A stretch of 64,000 bases of DNA, from NCBI GenBank assembly GCA_029263395.1, contig JAJCXO010000232.1, forward strand, positions 47,785 through 111,784, given 5' to 3'. Under the pieces are notes generated by a model. That model was given only the letters and a program-made list of their open reading frames with translations. It ran no database searches and was not told the origin of the DNA. Positions 27,107-34,763 of the stretch are shown piece by piece. The stretch comes from Acidobacteriota bacterium. Its GTDB lineage: Bacteria > Acidobacteriota > Thermoanaerobaculia > Multivoradales > J023. The position numbers and the translations under genes were made by a program. The first letter of the stretch is position 1. The number at the start of each line of letters is the position of its first letter.

Positions 27107-27933
27107 ACGCCCGGCCAGGCGGCTTCGGTCGCCCAACCGGCAACACCTTGTCAAGCCACCCCCTCAGGCTCAGGGCCGGCGAGGTGGCTGATCGTTTCGA
27201 CCTCAGCCAAAACGAGGCTGACCTCGTCATCTGTTGGCCTATACTGGGTGGCCTGTTGAAATATCTCATCGACAGCCTACGCACGCGACGCTGGAGCCAT
27301 CTCTTTGTCGCCAACCTGCGCATCATGCTGGGATTCGCATTCCTGCCTGCGGGGCTCAAGAAGGCGCTTTATCAACCCTTCACCGACCCGCAGAACACCG
27401 GCGCCTTCCACGACTTCCTGCATATGTTCTACGCCACTGGCGTGTTCTATCAATTTGTCGGGATCGTCCAGTTGGTCATCGCCACCCTACTGATGACGCA
27501 GACCTTCGCCACCTTGGGGGCCTTGATGGCGCTGCCCGTCATCACGTGTATCACGGTGTTCTGCTGGAGCACGAGCGTCATACCCACCGCCATCGTCGCC
27601 ACTATGATGCTCTCTGGCACCCTTGTTCTGATCGTCTGGGATATCGACCGCTGGCTGACGGTCCTGCGTCCCGGATTCGTCGCACCACCGTCCGACACAA
27701 CGGCCACGCCGCCGATCGACCTGTCGTTATGGCGCGCTTGCGGCGCCGGCATCCTGGTTTTTTACGGCCTCACCTGCATCGCCTACGGCGGCGTCTACCG
27801 GCCCAAAGGCATAGATCCCAGCAATCCCGCGTTCTACGTCTTGCCTCTCATCGCGCTGTTTCCCATCGTCACCCTGCTCGTGGAACAGCGTCGGCGCGCC
27901 GTTCGGTCAGCCGATGAGAACGCCGGGGGATGA
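27088..27933 (+). CDS. DoxX-like integral membrane protein
   Basis: The 281-residue protein has about six membrane helices. The middle part (NLRIMLGFAFLPAGLKKALYQPF, then GVFYQFVGIVQLVIATLLMTQTFATLGALMALPV) resembles DoxX/DoxD-family proteins, which often serve with thiol or quinone redox enzymes. It starts with an ATG overlapping the YpdA-like gene by 19 bases, but the first 55 residues look unlike a membrane protein and the natural start may be a later GTG or TTG near 27180-27255. Coupling with a disulfide reductase-like flavoprotein supports a thiol redox role. Function is not established. Confidence 0.72.
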   Translation: MENSGIDARPGGFGRPTGNTLSSHPLRLRAGEVADRFDLSQNEADLVICWPILGGLLKYLIDSLRTRRWSHLFVANLRIMLGFAFLPAGLKKALYQPFTDPQNTGAFHDFLHMFYATGVFYQFVGIVQLVIATLLMTQTFATLGALMALPVITCITVFCWSTSVIPTAIVATMMLSGTLVLIVWDIDRWLTVLRPGFVAPPSDTTATPPIDLSLWRACGAGILVFYGLTCIAYGGVYRPKGIDPSNPAFYVLPLIALFPIVTLLVEQRRRAVRSADENAGG

Positions 27934-28108
27934 TGCGATCGGCGGTTGCTGCTGTCAGGCATCAGCAACCGCATCAAACAGGCAGCGCTGCTCGAAGGCT
28001 TCAGGGGGCGGACACAGAACTTCACCCCGAGCGAGCCGTACAGAGTATTTCCAGCGTCGAAACGCTGGCTACGCTGCACATGATGTCTAGCTCGAGCACA
28101 CCAGATCC

Positions 28109-30511
28109 ATGCCAACCACACTATCGCGCACCAGGATAGACCCCGCGAGCATGGCGCGCTCCACGGCGGTGGCCCAGGCGAGGGTCGCTGCAACGCTGGC
28201 CGATGTCGGTATCAGTGGACCCGCGCCCCTCCACTTCGATACCTCGCCCATCACATCTGCTCACCTCTCCGAAAGTGGTCCGGCACCCACCATCCAAGCT
28301 TTGCTCGATCGCATGGGTAGACCCGAGGCCGCGGAATACAACGGCTTCTTCTTGCTCGACATCAGCCAAACCCTGGCCAATGAGGCCCGCCTGGGGGCGG
28401 CCATTCAGGATGCGATTGGTGGCCTGCGATATCGCAACATGGCTGCGTTCAAGGCCAATCACAGCCATCTCTTGCAATACGCCCGCGTGCGCGCCAACCC
28501 AGACGCCGGGCTGGAAGTAGCCAGTCTGCACGAGGTGACCACCGCCTGCTGCCTCGGCGTGCGCCCGGAAAATATCGTATTCGCCAACACCAACATGAAC
28601 GCCCGCGAATTCCTGGCCTCATACCACCTGGGAGTCACCGCGTTCTGCTTCGATCACATCGAAAAGCTGCGCCGCATCGCCCACGTGGTGGCCGCGCGGG
28701 GACTCGACCCGCAGCGGCTACGCTTGTTCCTCCGCATCGCCGCGCCTTATGCCAGCCCGGTACTGAACATGGAGCGGTTTGGGCTCGAAGTCGAGAAGAA
28801 CCCAGGCGAAGTGCGCGCTATTTTGCAACTGGCCGCGCAGTCGTCCATGCCGATTGTCGGCGTGGCCTTTCACGTGGGTATCGGCGCACGTAGCACCATG
28901 GTGTATAAAAACGTCTTCGACCGCGTAGCCCAGGTTTTAGATCTAGCCCAGGACCTGACACCAGTGCCACCGCAGATCATCAACATCGGTGGTGGGTTTG
29001 GTTTTGATGAACGTGCACATCAATTCCTGGGCACGCTCTCGGTGCCGGACCAAATCGACGAGATCGGGCGTGGCATACGCCGCCTACAACGGGCCTTTCA
29101 GTGGCCCTTAGAGGTCTGGTCGGAGATTGGCCAGGGAGCGGTCGGCAGCGCGGGCTCGCTGTTTGCACGCGTCGACTTCCACGAGCGGCGCGAGAATCCA
29201 GGATTGGCGTTACGGGTGTGCACGCCGACGCTTCCCGGCTCGTTCTTGTGGGCGCACGCGAGTAAGTCCATTTATGCCGATACCGAGCAGTGGCTGGTGA
29301 GCCCGGCGGGATACTGGGGTGTCGGCGTGACCCGCTACGCGACCATCCAACCGGAGGTGTGGGCGGTTCACCACGACCGGCGGGCGACGCGCATCGATGT
29401 GCCAGAGCGAGACTTGGTGCCGACTATGGTGTTCGGCAAAAGCTGTGATCCGGCGGACGCCCTGAATCCCTTCGTCGATGGCCAGCCGATCCGGTTCCTG
29501 CTGCCCGACCTGCACCGGGTGTCAGCGGACTGGTTTGCCCTGCGCCTGTGCTCGGGCGCCTACATGGACACGGCGGGTGACTTCAACGGCCAGACTCCGC
29601 GCTCCTTTCCCTGGCATTACGTGATCCCAGATGAGCCAACGCCGCCTCGCCTGTCGAGCCACCAGAGCACACGCCAGACAACCGGTACAACGGATGATTG
29701 GCAGTATCGCGATCGCCTACTCAGTCACAACATCGTCACTGCGGAGCAGATCCAAGCGGCTAAGGAATTGGTCGCCGATCAGTTTCTGGAGCACGAGCAG
29801 ATGATCTCCTGGCTGCGGCAGACAGGTCAGTTGATCTCCACCCGCCAACTGACGGCGCTGCGGTATGAGCTGTGGCGTGCGGTGGAGGCGTGCGTGGACA
29901 GCGGTGTGAGCATGGTGCGGCTAAAAGTCCGCCGCGGCCAACCAGAGGCCGAGGGCGAGGTGGTGGCGGCGCTGGCTGCCAAGGTCATCGAGGCCACGGA
30001 TGTGCCGAGCCTGCCGGTGCCGCAAGTCCACACCTGGGAGCAGCGCACGGCCCGCCTCATGTTCGAGCTGGAAGCTCTGCTGCTGCGACACGCCCAACGC
30101 CTGAGCGCTGGCCTGCGCGACAAGATGTTTCCTACCACCTACATCGCTATGACCGCCAAGCAACGCGGGGAGGGCGAGCCAGCGTACCGGCTGCGCCAGA
30201 AGGTGCTGGATCTGTCGCGTGGTCTGGACGGTATCAAGAGTGTCACGTCCATGACCACGGGCATGCGCTCCTGCCGGGTAGCCGAACAGGTAGCAGGCAG
30301 CTTTCGCATGTTCGTAGTCCCGTACGACGCCATCACGTCGCATGGACGCACACCGTTTGCCGGTATCAAATTTGGTGCTGAGCCGGGCGAATTGCGCTTC
30401 TACGCCCACGACCTACGAGGTCCACACCGTTTTGTCGAGCCGCTGCCGCGTGAGCAGCGCATGCGGCTTGATCTTCGCGATCGCGCCAACCACCCGGAGT
30501 CGCAACCCTGA
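28109..30511 (+). CDS. Fold-III PLP decarboxylase fused to an unassigned C-terminal domain
   Basis: The first ~530 residues of this 800-residue protein match the ornithine/diaminopimelate decarboxylase (alanine-racemase fold) family. The Schiff-base lysine is Lys115 in AAFKANHS, the PLP-phosphate loop is IINIGGGFGF, and the C-terminal active-site pieces are VFGKSCDPAD (catalytic Cys-Asp) and SGAYMDTAGDFNGQTP. The remaining ~260 residues are helical with a basic end, ending in a part with SRGLDGIKSVTSMTTGMRSCRV; I do not recognise this domain. Such enzymes decarboxylate basic or carboxylated amino acids to amines. The gene lies 11 bases before the adenylating enzyme gene, so the two are probably co-translated and the amine may be a building block of the product. 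A second ATG lies 42 bases in. Confidence 0.82.
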   Translation: MPTTLSRTRIDPASMARSTAVAQARVAATLADVGISGPAPLHFDTSPITSAHLSESGPAPTIQALLDRMGRPEAAEYNGFFLLDISQTLANEARLGAAIQDAIGGLRYRNMAAFKANHSHLLQYARVRANPDAGLEVASLHEVTTACCLGVRPENIVFANTNMNAREFLASYHLGVTAFCFDHIEKLRRIAHVVAARGLDPQRLRLFLRIAAPYASPVLNMERFGLEVEKNPGEVRAILQLAAQSSMPIVGVAFHVGIGARSTMVYKNVFDRVAQVLDLAQDLTPVPPQIINIGGGFGFDERAHQFLGTLSVPDQIDEIGRGIRRLQRAFQWPLEVWSEIGQGAVGSAGSLFARVDFHERRENPGLALRVCTPTLPGSFLWAHASKSIYADTEQWLVSPAGYWGVGVTRYATIQPEVWAVHHDRRATRIDVPERDLVPTMVFGKSCDPADALNPFVDGQPIRFLLPDLHRVSADWFALRLCSGAYMDTAGDFNGQTPRSFPWHYVIPDEPTPPRLSSHQSTRQTTGTTDDWQYRDRLLSHNIVTAEQIQAAKELVADQFLEHEQMISWLRQTGQLISTRQLTALRYELWRAVEACVDSGVSMVRLKVRRGQPEAEGEVVAALAAKVIEATDVPSLPVPQVHTWEQRTARLMFELEALLLRHAQRLSAGLRDKMFPTTYIAMTAKQRGEGEPAYRLRQKVLDLSRGLDGIKSVTSMTTGMRSCRVAEQVAGSFRMFVVPYDAITSHGRTPFAGIKFGAEPGELRFYAHDLRGPHRFVEPLPREQRMRLDLRDRANHPESQP

Positions 30512-30522
30512 GCCACACAACC

Positions 30523-31773
30523 ATGATCAACTCGCTCAACAAACTACTAGCCCACGCCCGCCGCAGCGACGTCTATCGTCACTTATACCGGGATGTGCCC
30601 GCGACCATCACGGATATTCACCAACTGCCCATCCTGGAGCAGGTCAGCTACTGGCAAGCCTACCGAGAGGCGCCGGAGCGGGTCCTGTGTCAAGAGCACA
30701 ACGACGGCCTGATCCTGTCCTCGGGCGGCACCACGGGTGCCCCCAAGCGCACCCACGTAACTCGCACAGAGTGGAACAACATTGCGGTGGCCGGTGCGGA
30801 CGCGCTCCTGAGCGGAGGTCTGGGCGCCGGCGATCGGGTGGGTAACCTGTGCGCCGCAGGTGACCTGTCGACATCCATGTTATTCATACATGCTTCCCTG
30901 CTCGCGGCGCCGGTGCCTTTGATGGAGCTGCCGCTGTCGTACGCCATGGAGCCAGCAGCGATTGCGGCCAAGGTCATGGAGCTGCAGATCGAGGCCCTGG
31001 TGGGCACGCCGAGTATCTTGATTCCGACGCTAGAGGTTTATGCAACCCTGCGCCAAGGCGCCGCAGGGCCTCTGCGCAAGGCGCTGTTCTTGGGCGAGAT
31101 GCTGTCGGAGGACCAAGCCCGGCATATGCGGCACTGCGCACCGGGGCTCCATATTCGGTCGGCCGGTCACTCCATGGTTGATGTTGGGCTGGTAGGGATG
31201 AGTGACGCCACGTGTTCTCTGGGCGAGCATCGAGAGATTTCAACCTGCGTCAAGCTCGAGCTCGTGGACCCGGATACCCACGAGGTCATCGACGAGGCCG
31301 GACGGCCCGGCGAGCTCCTGGTCACCAGCCTGGTGCGTCGGCTACAGCCGATCATTCGCTACCAGGTGGGAGACATGGCCGCGTGGACCGAGCCGCCGGG
31401 GGCACACCGCAAATACCGACTGGAGGGACGTGCACCGAGCTTCTGGTCGCTCGGCAATGGCTCCTACTCCTACCACGACGTCAAGGCTGTGTTGGATCGA
31501 CTGGGCGTCCGCTATGTCGCCTTGCAACTGCATCTCTCAAACGTCGACGATCGCGATCACTTACAGTTGAAGATCGTCCCGTCGCACGACGAGCAACCCA
31601 CCCCAGCATTGGCTACGACCATTGTCGAGCAGCTGGTGACAGAGCTGAAATGGGTCCGCGGGAACATCGACTCTGGGTTTATCGGCCCGGTGACTGTGCG
31701 CTGGTGCTCGCCAGCGGATATGTCGCTGAGCGCTCGCGTTGGCAAGACCCTGCCGGTGGTCGATACGCGTTGA
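30523..31773 (+). CDS. PaaK-like adenylate-forming enzyme
   Basis: The 416-residue protein belongs to the AMP-binding/phenylacetate-CoA ligase group. The P-loop SSGGTTGAPKRTHV (66-79) is clear, a later SAGHSMVDVGLVG occupies the place of the adenine motif, and RPGELLVTSLVRRLQPIIRYQVGDMAAW is the hinge region with Tyr/Arg and the GD motif. It should activate a carboxylic acid as an acyl-AMP and hand it to CoA or, more likely given the locus, to the free-standing carrier protein at 24931-25218. Length is a little short for PaaK (about 430). It follows the decarboxylase by 11 bases; the locus ends here. The substrate is unknown. Confidence 0.88.
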   Translation: MINSLNKLLAHARRSDVYRHLYRDVPATITDIHQLPILEQVSYWQAYREAPERVLCQEHNDGLILSSGGTTGAPKRTHVTRTEWNNIAVAGADALLSGGLGAGDRVGNLCAAGDLSTSMLFIHASLLAAPVPLMELPLSYAMEPAAIAAKVMELQIEALVGTPSILIPTLEVYATLRQGAAGPLRKALFLGEMLSEDQARHMRHCAPGLHIRSAGHSMVDVGLVGMSDATCSLGEHREISTCVKLELVDPDTHEVIDEAGRPGELLVTSLVRRLQPIIRYQVGDMAAWTEPPGAHRKYRLEGRAPSFWSLGNGSYSYHDVKAVLDRLGVRYVALQLHLSNVDDRDHLQLKIVPSHDEQPTPALATTIVEQLVTELKWVRGNIDSGFIGPVTVRWCSPADMSLSARVGKTLPVVDTR

Positions 31774-32063
31774 TCCTGACTGCTAGTTTTTAGCTCACGG
31801 TCGAAACCGACCTGTGCTCCGCGGTGCAGTGGGTTGTGATCCGCGTGACGAACGCCGCCGTTCGCGTCCTTCAACCCAGCATCACGGATCAGTGCAAAAA
31901 ACTTTTCGCATCGAGGGGGCAAAACTTCACCGCCTCGGACTACTCCCCAGTGAAGTCACATCCGGCCTTCCGGATCGCTGATGCAATCGGACAAACATGC
32001 CTGCACCGACCTGTGACCAGCGAATCGGCAAGGCACAGAAAACCTCTTTACTAGGAGAGCATT

Positions 32064-32675
32064 ATGCGAATTTTGATCACCCTGATTCTTCTCTGTCTGA
32101 CGGTGACACCTGCCCAGGCACAACTGCAGGCGATGTGTGGCGACTGTAATCTAGACCTGTCGGTGAACATCTCCGACGCCCTTCTCGCGATGCAGGCCGC
32201 GGCTGGCAACATTACTTTGTCGCCGTTAGCTGGACCGCTTTGCGACGTGGATGCCAGCGGCGGGCCCACCTCTACGGACGGACTGATGATCCTGCAGTTT
32301 GCTTCCGGCCTACGAGCTACTCTCAACTGCCCGGCGATGCCACCGGCTGTTGCTCCGAACAGGGTCATCGACCCGGCCTTCGTACCCTTTGGCACCTGTG
32401 TCCAGGGGCAGTCCAATGGCAATGGCTGGGCTTTCACCATTCTCGGCAACGCAGGTTTTCCGAGCGGCACTGTCGCCCCTGTTCCCAACGGAGCGAGCGC
32501 TCCCACCCTAGCGACTCAGTGGGTCACGACCATCAACGGTCCAATGTTTCCCGGCTATACAGCCACCCCGACCCACAGTAACTGCTTTATGCTCCAGGAC
32601 TCGGCGGGTGCGCCGGCTTCTATCCAAATTGGAAACTGTGTCGCAGACGCCACGGGAACGCCCTGTGCCTTCTGA
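32064..32675 (+). CDS. Small secreted protein with dockerin-like calcium repeats
   Basis: The 203-residue protein has a signal peptide (to AQAQ, about residue 20) and two dockerin-type units. The first is CGDCNLDLSVNISDALLAMQAAAG (Asp/Asn calcium loop plus helix) and the second CDVDASGGPTSTDGLMILQFASGL, with the loop acids partly replaced. The remaining ~110 residues are Gly/Ala/Pro-rich and beta-like, with Cys residues that may form disulfides. It should be secreted or displayed, but no cohesin is in the window, so it may be a stand-alone calcium-binding protein. AGGAG lies 7 bases upstream of the ATG. A strong hairpin follows the stop. Confidence 0.75.
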   Translation: MRILITLILLCLTVTPAQAQLQAMCGDCNLDLSVNISDALLAMQAAAGNITLSPLAGPLCDVDASGGPTSTDGLMILQFASGLRATLNCPAMPPAVAPNRVIDPAFVPFGTCVQGQSNGNGWAFTILGNAGFPSGTVAPVPNGASAPTLATQWVTTINGPMFPGYTATPTHSNCFMLQDSAGAPASIQIGNCVADATGTPCAF

Positions 32676-32696
32676 GCGTTCATGACCTGACCGCTC

Positions 32697-32724
32697 TGTC
32701 GGCCGGCACCCGTGCCGGCCGACA
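32697..32724. terminator. Strong terminator-like hairpin after the dockerin-like gene
   Basis: TGTCGGCCGGCAC and GTGCCGGCCGACA form a perfect 13-bp stem with a two-base loop. No U-tract follows, so it may act as a bidirectional or Rho-assisted stop between the convergent dockerin and racemase genes. Confidence 0.6.
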
Positions 32725-32841
32725 ACCTGTCGCCGGCAGACCTGTCGCCGGCAGACCTGTCGCCGGCAGACCTGTCGCCCACAGACCTGTCGCCCACAGA
32801 CCTGTCGCCCACAGACCTGTCGCCCACAGACCTGTCGCCGC
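32721..32841. repeat. 15-bp minisatellite (eight units) in a convergent intergenic region
   Basis: Eight near-identical 15-bp units of the type GACCTGTCGCCGGCA, changing to GACCTGTCGCCCACA in the second half, lie between the dockerin-like and racemase genes. In one frame they encode ADLSP then TDLSP pentamers, the A(D/N)LxX form of pentapeptide repeats, but no ribosome site or larger gene supports translation. Confidence 0.9.
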
Positions 32842-32903
32842 CGTCATCCTTTCGAGACCATCCCTCTCCCGGGCCGAAAAACAAAACTGGACGAGAACTT
32901 AGC

Positions 32904-33722
32904 CTAGCTCGGCTTATTAGGCAGCTCTCGATTTCCGCCAGCGATGCGGACCGCCTCGCGAGCGACGACGTCGACCGGATCGAGGGTCTCAATGGAACCG
33001 ACGGTTCCCCGGCCGAGGGCCAACGGCAACTCCGTACAACCCAAGATGACGCCGTCGACACCCTCCGCGGCCACCAGCGCGAGTGCCTCATGTAGGGCAT
33101 CAGCATAGGGCTTGCCGCTTTGGGGGTCGTGGGTGAGGCCGGCTTTGATCCCGCCGCTATGATCGCCATCTTCCCAGGTGGATCCGTAGATCGATCGCAT
33201 AACGAGCTCGTCTTGATGGCGTGCTCCATCGATGAGATCGAGCAAGGAGATCACCTCGATCTCCGAATCGGTGCGAGCGGCCGCCCGGGGATACAGTTCG
33301 GTACGCAGCGTTCCCGTGGTCGCCAGCAGACCGATCCGAGTCCAGCCCAAGCAACCGGCGGCAGCGAGGGTCTCTTGTACCATGTCGAGCATCGGTAGGC
33401 GGGTTTGGGCGCGGATGTCGTCGAGGAAAACATGGGCGGTGTTGCAAGCGATGAGCCCAAAATCAGCCCCCGCCGCCTCCAGCCGACGTGCACCGTCGAT
33501 CAGATCTGGGACCGGGGACGGGCCGTCCCCGAGCAGATAGGCTGTCCGGTCCGGAGTCTCGGGGATCGAGACCACAATCCAAGACGGGTACCCTTGGTCG
33601 CCCGTCACCGGGCCAACCGCTGCCAGGAGGCGACGTTCCATCTCGAGATGCGCATGCGGACCCAGACCACCGATGATGCCGATGCGGCCACGCCATTGCG
33701 AGGATTCTGTTGCTTGGCTCAT
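32904..33722 (-). CDS. Aspartate/glutamate racemase-family protein
   Basis: The 272-residue protein has the two-domain Asp/Glu racemase layout. GRIGIIGGLGPHAHLEMERRL is the N-terminal phosphate/substrate region, GLIACNTAHVFLD carries the first catalytic Cys, and GVILGCTELPLAL the second. Both cysteines are present, so racemisation of aspartate or a related acid without cofactor is plausible. I place the start at MSQATESSQ (33722); the ATG 66 bases upstream adds 22 residues that do not look conserved. A 15-bp repeat array and a hairpin separate it from the dockerin-like gene. It is unlikely to be the peptidoglycan MurI, since the sequence is closer to the aspartate racemase side. Confidence 0.85.
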   Translation of the reverse strand: MSQATESSQWRGRIGIIGGLGPHAHLEMERRLLAAVGPVTGDQGYPSWIVVSIPETPDRTAYLLGDGPSPVPDLIDGARRLEAAGADFGLIACNTAHVFLDDIRAQTRLPMLDMVQETLAAAGCLGWTRIGLLATTGTLRTELYPRAAARTDSEIEVISLLDLIDGARHQDELVMRSIYGSTWEDGDHSGGIKAGLTHDPQSGKPYADALHEALALVAAEGVDGVILGCTELPLALGRGTVGSIETLDPVDVVAREAVRIAGGNRELPNKPS

Positions 33723-33909
33723 TCCGCGGTCCGATCCAATGCAGCGACCCCAAAAGCCAACTCTATCAAGTCGGCCTCGGTTCTCCATCTGGCTTTCGTC
33801 CCTGGATCCGAGCTCGCGGTCTTCGCAACAGCCGTTTCGTCAATCCGGGAAAGGGAAAGTTGGAGATCGACGGGGCGGGCACCGTCCGCAAACAGCAGGA
33901 CCGTCAGTC

Positions 33910-34614
33910 TCAATCGCCGCAGATCTTAGCCAACGCTGGGCGATCCTTTAACAAGAATCCATCCTTGGAGGTCTGGACAAATCCGGCTTTGGCCCACCGG
34001 CTCATGATGCGGATACTGGTCTCGATTGTGGTACCCGTCATGTCGGCGAGATCGAGCCGCGACAGCGGCACAGGTATGAAGACGCCTTCCCCACGCACCT
34101 GGCCGACCGATCCGCCGAGCTTCAAGAAGAGTCGAGCGAAGCGCGGCTCGACACGCGAAAAGGTACTCTCCACCAGGCAATTGCGACACTCGGCTACGTG
34201 CTCGGTAAACACCGCTAGAAAATCGCCGAGAAGCTGCGGATTCGCCGACAGCAGCTTGCGGCTCGGGATGTCCAGGCACACCGAACTTTGGATCGCGGTC
34301 ACCGTCACACGGCTCACCCGCCCGCCGAGTGCCGAGAGACCAATCGCATCACCAGGGCTGAATAGCGCTAGCAACGCATGGCGACCGTTGGCGGTTGCAC
34401 GCGTCATCTTCAGACGGCCCTGTAGTAAAACAAACACCGACAACGATCGCTGTCCTTCTTCCAAAATCGCCTCATCGGGTCGTAGTGACCGCGGCGTCCC
34501 GGCTGCGACTAGAGCGAAGAGGCTGCTGGTCGGCATTGAGGCGTATCGATCGTGGGCCGCCAAGGTCTCGATCAAGGCATCTTTGACGAAGGGCTTTGTA
34601 CTGATCTCAATCAT
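33910..34614 (-). CDS. Crp/Fnr-family transcriptional regulator
   Basis: The 234-residue protein has a cyclic-nucleotide-type beta-barrel (LRPDEAILEEGQRSLSVFVLLQGRLKMTR, LLALFSPGDAIGL), the connecting helix (LGDFLAVFTEHVAECRNCLVE) and a C-terminal winged HTH (LSRLDLADMTGTTIETSIRIMSRWAKAGFVQT). The Fnr-type N-terminal Cys cluster is missing; two cysteines in the dimer helix (ECRNC) may be redox active but this is inference. It probably senses a small molecule and controls transcription. The ATG at 34614 is chosen because 22 upstream residues are not family-like. It is divergent from the ADOP permease gene with about 150 bases between, so the permease is a likely target. Confidence 0.87.
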   Translation of the reverse strand: MIEISTKPFVKDALIETLAAHDRYASMPTSSLFALVAAGTPRSLRPDEAILEEGQRSLSVFVLLQGRLKMTRATANGRHALLALFSPGDAIGLSALGGRVSRVTVTAIQSSVCLDIPSRKLLSANPQLLGDFLAVFTEHVAECRNCLVESTFSRVEPRFARLFLKLGGSVGQVRGEGVFIPVPLSRLDLADMTGTTIETSIRIMSRWAKAGFVQTSKDGFLLKDRPALAKICGD

Positions 34615-34763
34615 CACCCATGAAGCTATTGCCAAGCAGCATGGCTGTCGCCACCCAGCCGGGTGGGCCGAGGCGGTCAAGCCGGGCGAAACTTTTGCCG
34701 TCCGCCGTGCGTTGATAAAGAACAGATCCTTCTACCATCTTGCGGAGACCGGGAGATCACCTC

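Noticed and set aside
32712..33095. Plus-strand frame encoding ADLSP/TDLSP repeats
   Set aside because: It lacks a ribosome site and runs into the antisense of the racemase gene after the repeat, so it is not a pentapeptide-repeat protein.
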